From: Ruminococcus flavefaciens
Lineage (GTDB): Bacteria; Bacillota; Clostridia; Oscillospirales; Ruminococcaceae
Assembly (NCBI GenBank): GCA_902796705.1
Contig: CADBQF010000375.1
Span: 1-8,418 of the forward strand
Direction: 5' to 3'
DNA: 8,418 nt
Below the pieces are notes generated by a model, which worked only from the letters and a program-made list of their open reading frames with translations, did no database searches and had not been told where the DNA came from. Made by a program: the position numbers and the translations under genes. Shown here one piece after another: positions 1 to 5,548 of this stretch; positions within the stretch are counted from its first letter, which is position 1, and the number at the start of each line of letters is the position of its first letter.

Positions 1-1
1 C

Positions 2-82
2 AGATATTCAAACGGAAGATATTATTCGATCGGAAATGAGAGTTTCAGTGTCTCTGAGGAGGAGCTTAACGATTTAAACTAA
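2..82 (+). CDS. C-terminal end of an unidentified protein (partial)
   Basis: An open frame runs in from the left edge and stops at TAA 80-82. It encodes 26 residues ending in SVSEEELNDLN. The fragment is rich in Tyr, Ser, Asn and acidic residues, which resembles a normal soluble C-terminus, but it is too short to assign to a family. The other two plus-strand frames give less: frame 1 meets a TGA at 37-39. A strong hairpin terminator begins 25 nt after the stop, which supports this being the true end of a plus-strand gene. The function is unknown. Confidence 0.55.
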   Translation, partial: RYSNGRYYSIGNESFSVSEEELNDLN

Positions 83-106
83 GAACCGTAAAACAGAATA
101 AAATAT

Positions 107-157
107 ATGCCCCGGAGTGATATTGATATCAGTACGCTCCGGGGCATTGTGCTTTTT
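107..157. terminator. Probable bidirectional rho-independent terminator
   Basis: An 11-bp perfect GC-rich stem is formed by ATGCCCCGGAG (107-117) and CTCCGGGGCAT (137-147). The 19-nt loop contains a smaller TGATAT/ATATCA inverted repeat. On the plus strand the stem is followed within a few bases by TTTTT (153-157), so it can end the gene stopping at 82. On the minus strand it is followed by an AT-rich ATATTTTATTCTGTTTT stretch and lies 26 nt past the stop of the small lipoprotein. It therefore probably also ends the galK-GH5-lipoprotein operon. Confidence 0.85.
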
Positions 158-172
158 ATGTAAATACAACAG

Positions 173-703
173 TCAGATCATCTTATTATACATATAATAA
201 TAGAAATCACGGTAGGAGATGCTCTCGACGCTGTATGCGTTCGTATCATCTCCGTCAGAGACAACGACATTGAAATCTGATGAGAGCTTCGTTCCGTTTT
301 CGGGATTGTCGCAGAGCCAGATGCTCTTCACCTTGCTGTCTTTCTCATATTCAAGCTCGATGACGAACTTTCCGTAGACTTCCGGGTATTTATATTCCGC
401 TTCTGAATCGGGAGTACAATAAGCTTCAAGGAATTTTTCGGTATCATCAGCACATATCTCCTCTGTGCTTTCGGCTTCAAGGACGGTCTCTCCGTCTATG
501 ATGCCGTTTTTTGATACAGCAGTTCCGAAATAGCGTATCCTGAACGTTTCTTCGGATCTTTCCTCAACATTCTCCGACTCCTCTGCCTGAGATGCTGCAT
601 CTTTTTTCCTGCTGCTCTTCTTTTCGTTATCCTTGTCTCCGCATGATGCAAGGGCGGACACGATAAGTAAAGCAGTTATTGTATATTTCAGTAATGATCT
701 CAT
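173..703 (-). CDS. Small secreted lipoprotein of unknown function
   Basis: The product is 176 aa. Its N-terminus is a typical lipoprotein signal: Arg2 and Lys6, a hydrophobic stretch (about residues 8-19), then the lipobox LASC with Cys21 as the predicted lipidated residue. It should sit on the outer face of the cytoplasmic membrane. Residues 22-52 form a charged Lys/Glu/Ser linker. Residues 53-176 look like a folded domain with alternating hydrophobic positions (FRIRYFG, KFVIELEYE, SIWLCD) and a Tyr-rich end. I recognise no family. A GGGGGAG Shine-Dalgarno (minus strand, 712-718) sits 8 nt before the ATG. The gene lies 43 nt downstream of the GH5 lipoprotein on the same strand, so it is probably the last gene of that operon and may work with the glycanase at the surface; that link is inference from position only. 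Confidence 0.85.
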   Translation of the reverse strand: MRSLLKYTITALLIVSALASCGDKDNEKKSSRKKDAASQAEESENVEERSEETFRIRYFGTAVSKNGIIDGETVLEAESTEEICADDTEKFLEAYCTPDSEAEYKYPEVYGKFVIELEYEKDSKVKSIWLCDNPENGTKLSSDFNVVVSDGDDTNAYSVESISYRDFYYYMYNKMI

Positions 704-746
704 AAACTATTCTCCCCCGATAACTGCCAGCAGACCGTACCGGCAC

Positions 747-1907
747 TTACTCTTTGACTGCCATCATTCCTTCAAGCATATCCCTATCCTTGAACTGACA
801 GGTATCACGATCGTAGAACACTCCTGTTATGTCCCACAATACCGGACAGATACCACGCTTGTACGCCGCTGTGCATACCGCTGTATTATAATTTCGTATC
901 TGTTCGGGAGTCTTGTTTGATATTGCGACCGCACCGTACTCTCCCATTATGACGGGGATCCCTTTGTCGATAAAAGTGGTCTTCAGAAGCTCCATATAAT
1001 TTTCAAGCTCGTTCATATCTCTCGGTGAACCCCATGTTTCCCTCGGAGAACCCCAGTCTGCCGGCTTGTCGAGCAGACAGAACGTTGACGGCGTGTAATA
1101 ATGCACCGATACCGCACATCTGCCTTTCGGATCTTCCGGCATTTTGTACATCTCATCGCAGGTGCAGTCTATATCAGTGACATAGCCGGCGATGAGAAGA
1201 TGCCGCTCGCTGTTGTTTCCGCCGGAGCTTCGCACAAGATCGACGAATTCCTGATTTATCTCATTGAGAAGCTCGTATGACTCAGCTTTTCCTTCGGTCG
1301 TTCCGCTGTATCTGTCCCACAGTTCCGACCAGCCGCCTTCCTCATTGAGCGACTCGAACATGAGGTGATCGTCGAATTCACCGAAATTTTCACAGAGCTG
1401 TCCCCATATCGCCTTGTACTTCGTCATACACTTCTCTTTGTCTGACGGGAAATCATCGAACCAGCCGCCGTCCCAGTGGATATTCATGATGACGTACATA
1501 TCATCTTCGACCGCCCAGCGAACGACTTCCTTTACTCTGGAGATATACTGCGGATCTATATTATATTCGCTGTCCATCATATTCGACCATGCGACCGGGA
1601 CTCTGAGGACACCGAAACCGGAATCGGCATAGCCCTTTATTATCTCCTTTGTTATGACGGGGCTTCCCCATGCTGTTTCGTAATCTGTTACGCTCGTTCC
1701 GTTTATCCAGCCGCCGCATGACTCAAATGTATTGCCGAGATTTATGCCGATGCCCATATCATGCACAAGCTCCATTGTAGATATATCTCTCATAGTACCG
1801 CCTGACGGCTGTGTCTCCGGACTCTCCGCAATCTTTTTCTGACAGCCGGCTGATGTAAATGCAATTGCCGCCGCTGCTGCGAGAGTGACAGCCTTATACT
1901 TATCCAT
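747..1907 (-). CDS. Lipid-anchored GH5-family endo-glycanase (cellulase-type)
   Basis: The product is 386 aa. The signal sequence ends in lipobox SAGC with Cys22, followed by a short polar linker (to about 40) and one (beta/alpha)8 catalytic domain (about 41-380). GH5 landmarks are GINLGNTFE (54-62), LRVPVAW (101-107), NIHWDGGW (142-149), FESLNE (184-189) with acid/base Glu189, HYYTP (269-273), MGEYGA (321-326) with nucleophile Glu323, and Trp358 lining the subsite. The GxNLGNTFE and HYYTP motifs match clostridial endo-beta-1,4-glucanases (GH5_4-like). Substrate could also be mixed-linkage glucan, glucomannan or xyloglucan, and I cannot fix the subfamily. No dockerin or carbohydrate-binding module is present, so the enzyme is membrane-tethered rather than cellulosomal. 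AAGGAG (1914-1919, minus) lies 6 nt before the ATG. The gene follows galK by 21 nt, so it is co-transcribed with it. Confidence 0.93.
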   Translation of the reverse strand: MDKYKAVTLAAAAAIAFTSAGCQKKIAESPETQPSGGTMRDISTMELVHDMGIGINLGNTFESCGGWINGTSVTDYETAWGSPVITKEIIKGYADSGFGVLRVPVAWSNMMDSEYNIDPQYISRVKEVVRWAVEDDMYVIMNIHWDGGWFDDFPSDKEKCMTKYKAIWGQLCENFGEFDDHLMFESLNEEGGWSELWDRYSGTTEGKAESYELLNEINQEFVDLVRSSGGNNSERHLLIAGYVTDIDCTCDEMYKMPEDPKGRCAVSVHYYTPSTFCLLDKPADWGSPRETWGSPRDMNELENYMELLKTTFIDKGIPVIMGEYGAVAISNKTPEQIRNYNTAVCTAAYKRGICPVLWDITGVFYDRDTCQFKDRDMLEGMMAVKE

Positions 1908-1928
1908 AAAAAACTCCTTGAAAGATCA

Positions 1929-3215
1929 TTATAGTGTGATCTCTATGCTTCCCTCCGGACGTATCCTGAGGATCTTACAGCTTCCTTCACCGAATATCCT
2001 GTCCATTTCGGCAGAATACTCCTCTGCCTGATATGTCGGCACGAATGCCTGTATCGTGCCTGCAAATCCTCCGCCGTGAACACGCACTGCTCCGTTCCCG
2101 CCAAGGAAGCGTCTGCTCATCATAATGGCAAGAGTCAGCCCTTGACGGCTCGGATCACCTGCCGGGTAGAGATTTTGCAGAAGCTCAGCCGATGATCTGC
2201 CCGATTCATTCACAAGTTCAAAGAATGTCTCTGTATCTCCGGCTTCAAGAGCTTCAAATTCCTGTCTTGCACGCCTGTTCTCCGCAAAGAAATGTGCAGC
2301 ACGAAGTATGGCTCTGTCCGAACACTGCTCACGGAGCTGAGGTATCATCTCGTAGAACTTTTCTTCATCGGCATCACGAAGATACTCACAGCCAAGGCGA
2401 ACGGCAACGCTCTTCATCTCCTCCGGAACTGAAGAGTAATCCGCCGTAAGGTCAGAGTGGCTTTCCCGTGTATCGGTGATGCAGAGCGAATAGCCTGCTT
2501 CGGAGAGATCATATCCCACGGTGCGTATCTCCGGCTCTTCCGGAGTCATAAAATCGATGAAAACAGCTCCGCCTACAGAGCTTATCATCTGGTCCATAAG
2601 ACCGCAGGCTTTTCCGAAATAGACATTTTCCGCAAACTGACCGGCAGCAGCATTAGCAGCAGCTCCGGAATCTCCGCTGCCGAGGCATTTGTCTATCATC
2701 GTGCTTATGAGCATCTCATAGGCAGCCGAGGACGACAGGCCGCTTCCCGGCTGTACATCTGACAGTGTAAAGACATACATACCTCTGAGTTTTGTGCCTT
2801 TTTCGGCAAATCTTCTTGCGATCCCACGTATAAGAGCGGCAGATGTCCCCTGCTCGTCCTTCTTTGGCGAAAGGTCGTCGATATGTATGGAATCTTCCGG
2901 AAATCCGTCTGATTTCACCCTGATGATGCCTGTATCGTTCACAGAAGCTATTGCTATGGCATCAAGACCGACAGCCGCACCGATGACGCAGCCATGCTGG
3001 TGATCTGTATGATTGCCGCCTATCTCAGTTCTGCCGGGAGCGGAGAATACTCTGATATTGCCGCATTCCGGACAGGCTTTAGAAAAACGTTCCGCAGCAT
3101 TCATGTATCTTGCTCTCTGTCTGAGTATCATTTTCTCCGAGCAGCCGTACAGCCTGCCGAAAATGCTGTCGAATGCTCCTCCGGAGATCCCGTTTATAAA
3201 CTCCTGCAGCTTCAT
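1929..3215 (-). CDS. galK: Galactokinase (GHMP kinase family)
   Basis: The product is 428 aa, a cytosolic kinase expected to make galactose-1-phosphate from galactose and ATP (Leloir pathway). It carries the galactokinase signature GRTEIGGNHTDH (61-72), the GHMP ATP loop PGSGLSSSAA (156-165), CGLMDQM with predicted catalytic base Asp208, and the third motif HGGGFAGT (380-387). Arg62 aligns with catalytic Arg37 of human GALK1. It is longer than the usual ~390 aa because of about 25 extra N-terminal residues, and its signature differs from the classical GRxNLIGEHTDY: the sugar-binding Glu becomes Asn68 and Tyr becomes His72. Another GHMP sugar specificity therefore cannot be excluded. The start is supported by AAAGGAGAT just upstream. 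It is the first gene of the operon with the GH5 lipoprotein, divergent from GH130, as expected for use of a galactose-bearing hemicellulose. Confidence 0.9.
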   Translation of the reverse strand: MKLQEFINGISGGAFDSIFGRLYGCSEKMILRQRARYMNAAERFSKACPECGNIRVFSAPGRTEIGGNHTDHQHGCVIGAAVGLDAIAIASVNDTGIIRVKSDGFPEDSIHIDDLSPKKDEQGTSAALIRGIARRFAEKGTKLRGMYVFTLSDVQPGSGLSSSAAYEMLISTMIDKCLGSGDSGAAANAAAGQFAENVYFGKACGLMDQMISSVGGAVFIDFMTPEEPEIRTVGYDLSEAGYSLCITDTRESHSDLTADYSSVPEEMKSVAVRLGCEYLRDADEEKFYEMIPQLREQCSDRAILRAAHFFAENRRARQEFEALEAGDTETFFELVNESGRSSAELLQNLYPAGDPSRQGLTLAIMMSRRFLGGNGAVRVHGGGFAGTIQAFVPTYQAEEYSAEMDRIFGEGSCKILRIRPEGSIEITL

Positions 3216-3272
3216 GGTGTATCTCCTTTCAAATAATTACCATATATATTATAAACCATAATCAAGAAAAAA

Positions 3273-3301
3273 TCTATAGTTTTCTAAAATTTTTTTATCA
3301 A
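3273..3301 (-). promoter_or_regulatory. Candidate sigma-A promoter of the galK operon
   Basis: Reading on the minus strand, TTGATA (3296-3301) is separated by exactly 17 nt from TATAGA (3273-3278), which would start transcription near 3266, about 50 nt before the galK ATG. A second possible -10, a perfect TATAAT at 3248-3253, lies closer but has no good -35 at the right distance. The whole stretch is AT-rich, so chance matches are likely and the exact promoter is uncertain. Confidence 0.5.
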
Positions 3302-3303
3302 CA

Positions 3304-3319
3304 GAAAATGAACATTTTC
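3304..3319. promoter_or_regulatory. Perfect inverted repeat, candidate operator upstream of galK
   Basis: GAAAATG (3304-3310) and CATTTTC (3313-3319) form a perfect 7-bp inverted repeat around a central AA. It lies 2 bp upstream of the predicted galK -35 hexamer (3296-3301). Size and symmetry suit a dimeric regulator, and the position suits an activator binding site or an operator. It could also act on the divergent GH130 gene, although that promoter is about 130 bp away. No cre-like (CcpA) site was seen in this intergenic region. Confidence 0.4.
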
Positions 3320-3429
3320 CTGCCTTATTAAGTATGATCGGAGGAGATAAATTAAATTATCACATTCAGCTTAAATACATCGTTAAGTTTTTATCATTGT
3401 GTTGTTTGCCTGTTTTATTCAGATCAGCA
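3320..3429. other. Central part of the divergent intergenic region, no gene seen
   Basis: This AT-rich stretch lies between the galK and GH130 control elements. It holds one 41-codon open frame (ATG 3334, TAG 3457) that has no Shine-Dalgarno and runs into the GH130 promoter, so I do not call it a gene. I see no hairpin with a T-run, no tRNA and no recognisable riboswitch. Confidence 0.6.
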
Positions 3430-3477
3430 GTTTTTTTCAAAAAAACACTTGACGGATAGGACTTTTTATAGTATACT
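3430..3477 (+). promoter_or_regulatory. Sigma-A promoter of the GH130 gene with UP-like A/T tract
   Basis: TTGACG (3449-3454) and TATACT (3472-3477) are spaced by exactly 17 nt and both are near consensus. Transcription should start around 3484, giving a leader of about 50 nt. Just upstream of the -35, the symmetric tract GTTTTTTTCAAAAAAAC (3430-3446) resembles an UP element that would raise promoter strength. The -10 overlaps the 8-bp palindrome AGTATACT (3470-3477). The leader also has AT-only palindromes at 3491-3500 and 3509-3521, the latter touching the ribosome binding site AAGGAG (3521-3526). Confidence 0.75.
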
Positions 3478-3534
3478 TTAATTAACTTCATAAATATTTA
3501 AGTGTACGTAAATTAAATTTAAGGAGTCGATACT

Positions 3535-4554
3535 ATGTCAGAAATAAAGATGATCGGCAGTGACCTTCCCGGTATGCCGTGGCAGGACAAACCCTCAGGC
3601 TGCTGCACTCCTGCATGGAGATACAGCGAAAATCCTATCATCAGCAGGAACCCTCTCCCGAACGTTGCAAGGATATTCAACAGTGCCGTTATGCCTTACG
3701 AAGACGGCTACATCGGAGTTTTCAGAGGTGAACAGCGTGACGGAGTACCTCATATCTACCTCGGAAGAAGCTCCGACGGAATAAAATGGTCTTTCGAGCC
3801 GGAAAAGATACCTTTCGTCAACAGCAAAGGCGATTCTTTCATGCCGCCGTATGCCTACGATCCGAGGCTCGTCAAGATCGATGATACATATTATATAATG
3901 TGGTGTCAGGACGCTTACGGCCCGACTATCGGCATCGCTGAAACAAAGGATTTCAAAACATTCACAAGGCTCGAAAATCCTTATCTGCCGTATAACAGAA
4001 ATGCTGTCCTCTTTCCGAGAAAGATAAACGGCAGATTCGTGATGCTCTCACGTCCCTGCGATAACGGCCATACGGCTTTCGGTGATATCTTCATTTCCGA
4101 AAGCAAGGATATGGAATTCTGGGGACATCACCGCCACGTCATGGGAAAATCGAAAAGCTGGTGGGAAAGCCTTAAAATAGGCGGCGGTGCTGCTCCTATC
4201 GAGACTGACAAGGGCTGGCTGATATTCTATCACGGCGTAGTCAACACCTGCAACGGCTATGTCTACAGCATCGGTGCTGCGATCCTCGATCTGGACGAAC
4301 CCTCTAAAGTCCTCCACAGATGCAGCGATTATATCCTCACTCCGGAGGAATGGTACGAGGAGAGAGGCTTCGTTCCGAATGTGTGCTTCCCGTGTGCGAC
4401 TCTGACCGACTCTTCGACCGGCAGGATCGCCATTTACTACGGCTGTGCAGACAGCTATGTCAGCATCGCATTCACTACAGTTGAGGAGATATGGGACTAT
4501 ATCCTCGCTCATGATGTACTCGGTGAGAACGATGCCGATGAAGGCCTAAGATAA
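3535..4554 (+). CDS. GH130 beta-1,4-mannoside phosphorylase (GH130_2-like)
   Basis: The product is 339 aa with no signal peptide, so it acts in the cytosol on imported oligosaccharides. GH130 enzymes split beta-1,4-mannosidic bonds with phosphate, releasing mannose-1-phosphate. The sequence is a single five-bladed propeller with WRYSENPIISR near residue 28, YAYDPR with predicted general acid Asp109, phosphate-binding candidates Arg155 (YNRN), Arg173 (LSRP) and His233 (FYHG), and NVCFPC plus YYGCAD near 282-306. The order and spacing match the GH130_2 group, which includes R. albus mannooligosaccharide phosphorylase (RaMP2) and UhgbMP, which acts on mannosyl-GlcNAc. Manno-oligosaccharides and the N-glycan core are therefore both possible; the neighbouring galK-GH5 operon favours hemicellulose. 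AAGGAG lies 8 nt before the ATG. It is a single-gene transcript that converges on the hydrolase gene. Confidence 0.92.
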   Translation: MSEIKMIGSDLPGMPWQDKPSGCCTPAWRYSENPIISRNPLPNVARIFNSAVMPYEDGYIGVFRGEQRDGVPHIYLGRSSDGIKWSFEPEKIPFVNSKGDSFMPPYAYDPRLVKIDDTYYIMWCQDAYGPTIGIAETKDFKTFTRLENPYLPYNRNAVLFPRKINGRFVMLSRPCDNGHTAFGDIFISESKDMEFWGHHRHVMGKSKSWWESLKIGGGAAPIETDKGWLIFYHGVVNTCNGYVYSIGAAILDLDEPSKVLHRCSDYILTPEEWYEERGFVPNVCFPCATLTDSSTGRIAIYYGCADSYVSIAFTTVEEIWDYILAHDVLGENDADEGLR

Positions 4555-4558
4555 AAAC

Positions 4559-4594
4559 AACAGGCAGATGCTTCATGCGAAGTGTCTGCCTGTT
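4559..4594. terminator. Hairpin terminator shared by convergent genes
   Basis: AACAGGCAGA (4559-4568) pairs perfectly with TCTGCCTGTT (4585-4594). Inside this, a TG/TG mismatch precedes a 4-bp CTTC/GAAG stem with loop ATGC. On the minus strand the hairpin is followed directly by GTTTTTATC, a good termination tract for the alpha/beta hydrolase, although much of the hairpin lies within that gene (stop at 4573-4575). On the plus strand it starts 5 nt after the GH130 stop but is followed only by CTGTCTTTG, so it would be a weaker terminator there. Confidence 0.75.
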
Positions 4595-5184
4595 CTGTCT
4601 TTGAGCCAGTTTTTCAGGAACTTCATCTGTTCCGGGGTGTGGAACCAATGCTCGCCTTCCGGCATTATCGTAAGAGATGCACCTGTCCTGTCAGCAAAGG
4701 CCCGGAACGTATCAGTGCTTATGAGCGTATCTTTTCCGCCGCAGAGGATATCCGTCGGGATATCCCAGTTTATCGGATTCTCCCGGACATAGCACAGATA
4801 CTTCCACGAGAGCGTTTCGCCAAAGCCGGTGACTATCTCGCCGTGCTGATGAAGTTCGCTCTCGGTAACTCCTGCAAAGTTCATCATGTTTATGATGAGT
4901 TTTTCCATATCAGCGACCGGTGAAATGAAAAACGCTCTCTTTATCTGCCTGTCCGACAGCGAGTGCATCGCAAAGAACGCTCCTATGCTGTTGGCTATGA
5001 GTATAACTTCCTCCGAACCTGAACAGAGTTCACCGAACAGTTCCGGGAATTCCTCTGCCGCCTGCCACGGTGTTACGGCACTGTAGTCCATTCCGACAAC
5101 ATCACAGCCGGCGAAAAGCGGTGCGTATACTTCGGCTTCATCGGGTGTTCCGCCTTTTCCGTGTATGTAGATGACCGTTTTCAT
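4573..5184 (-). CDS. Small alpha/beta-hydrolase fold protein
   Basis: The product is 203 aa, soluble and without a signal peptide. It starts with the fold's first strand and oxyanion-region motif VIYIHGKGG (4-12). The nucleophile elbow is ANSIG (64-68) with Ser66, followed by Asp152 in CGGKDTLI and His179 in EGEHWFH, a complete Ser-Asp-His triad in the usual order. The length and the missing lid insertion fit a small esterase/thioesterase-like subfamily, but the substrate cannot be read from sequence. The elbow has Ala in place of the first Gly of GxSxG, an accepted variant. The frame is open to 5271, but AAAGGAGA (5191-5198, minus) sits 6 nt before the ATG at 5182-5184 and the promoter lies inside the longer version, so the short start is right. 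It is monocistronic, convergent with GH130 and divergent from the Ddl-like gene. Confidence 0.85.
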   Translation of the reverse strand: MKTVIYIHGKGGTPDEAEVYAPLFAGCDVVGMDYSAVTPWQAAEEFPELFGELCSGSEEVILIANSIGAFFAMHSLSDRQIKRAFFISPVADMEKLIINMMNFAGVTESELHQHGEIVTGFGETLSWKYLCYVRENPINWDIPTDILCGGKDTLISTDTFRAFADRTGASLTIMPEGEHWFHTPEQMKFLKNWLKDRTGRHFA

Positions 5185-5190
5185 CAATGT

Positions 5191-5198
5191 TCTCCTTT
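5191..5198 (-). promoter_or_regulatory. Ribosome binding site fixing the hydrolase start
   Basis: AAAGGAGA on the minus strand lies 6 nt upstream of the ATG at 5182-5184. It rejects the upstream in-frame start at 5271, which lies upstream of the predicted promoter and could not be transcribed from it. Confidence 0.85.
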
Positions 5199-5226
5199 CT
5201 GACAGTATGTTATATCCTCTCTGTTG

Positions 5227-5255
5227 ATTATAGCTGACAGTACGGAACTTGTCAA
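5227..5255 (-). promoter_or_regulatory. Consensus sigma-A promoter of the hydrolase gene
   Basis: On the minus strand TTGACA (5250-5255) is followed after exactly 17 nt by TATAAT (5227-5232): both hexamers and the spacing are perfect consensus. Transcription should begin near 5220, giving a leader of about 36 nt. An 11-nt motif CTGACAGTAYG (plus-strand reading) occurs in the spacer (5234-5244) and again beside the ribosome binding site (5199-5209), possibly a regulator site. Confidence 0.85.
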
Positions 5256-5471
5256 GGTGAAAGACCTGCATTGCCTCTCAGCCCGAAACTGCCTCATTGA
5301 CGCTGTTTCGCCTCTTTTGCTTCGTCATATTTAACAAAGGTATTTCCGTAAAAATGACCAACCGCTGTTTTCGGCCATGTAATTATGCACAAATATCAGT
5401 GTTGATAATTGTCCGAAATGCACCTTAGTTGCGAAATTTAATGCGGATTTTTTCATTTTAGCGAAAAATAC
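5256..5471. other. Intergenic region between divergent promoters, no gene seen
   Basis: No reading frame with a ribosome binding site is present on either strand. The left part (5256-5330) is richer in GC and contains a weak hairpin, CGAAAC (5284-5289) with GTTTCG (5305-5310) plus two inner GC pairs, without a T-run. The right part is AT-rich and leads into the promoter of the Ddl-like gene. Its length allows regulatory sites or a small RNA, but nothing specific is recognised. Confidence 0.5.
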
Positions 5472-5500
5472 TTGCAGTTTTTTGTGAAATGTGATAAAAT
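5472..5500 (+). promoter_or_regulatory. Sigma-A promoter of the ddl-like/DUF1934/argS operon
   Basis: TTGCAG (5472-5477) is spaced 17 nt from TAAAAT (5495-5500). The -10 carries an extended TGA just before it (5492-5494: TGA). Transcription would start near 5507, leaving a leader of about 42 nt. Because downstream gaps are only 21 and 16 nt, this promoter probably also drives DUF1934 and argS. Confidence 0.75.
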
Positions 5501-5535
5501 ATAGTGATACTTGAAAATGACTATACAAAAAACGC

Positions 5536-5542
5536 AAAGGAG
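5536..5542 (+). promoter_or_regulatory. Ribosome binding site fixing the Ddl-like start
   Basis: AAAGGAG sits 6 nt before the ATG at 5549. The longer open frame beginning at 5504 lacks a binding site and starts at about the predicted transcription start, so the start at 5549 is preferred. Confidence 0.85.
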
Positions 5543-5548
5543 AACGTC

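Noticed and set aside
1025..1070. Tandem WGSPRE-TWGSPRD peptide repeat in the GH5 enzyme
   Set aside because: Related GH5 enzymes have two WG-containing turns here, so the likeness is probably local convergence rather than a recent duplication.
3334..3459. 41-codon open frame in the galK-GH130 intergenic region
   Set aside because: There is no Shine-Dalgarno before the ATG, and the frame overlaps the UP-like tract and -35 of the GH130 promoter.
4048..4512. 154-codon open frame on the minus strand
   Set aside because: It is antisense to the well-supported GH130 gene and resembles no family.
5185..5271. 29-residue N-terminal extension of the hydrolase
   Set aside because: It contains the promoter and ribosome binding site of the gene, and the fold begins at MKTVIYIHG.
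5284..5310. Weak hairpin CGAAAC/GTTTCG
   Set aside because: The stem is short, it has no T-run, and it lies upstream of both divergent promoters, so neither a terminator nor a leader structure is supported.
5331..5537. 68-codon minus-strand frame upstream of the Ddl-like gene
   Set aside because: It needs a TTG start inside the opposite gene's leader, lacks a ribosome binding site, and covers the promoter of the Ddl operon.
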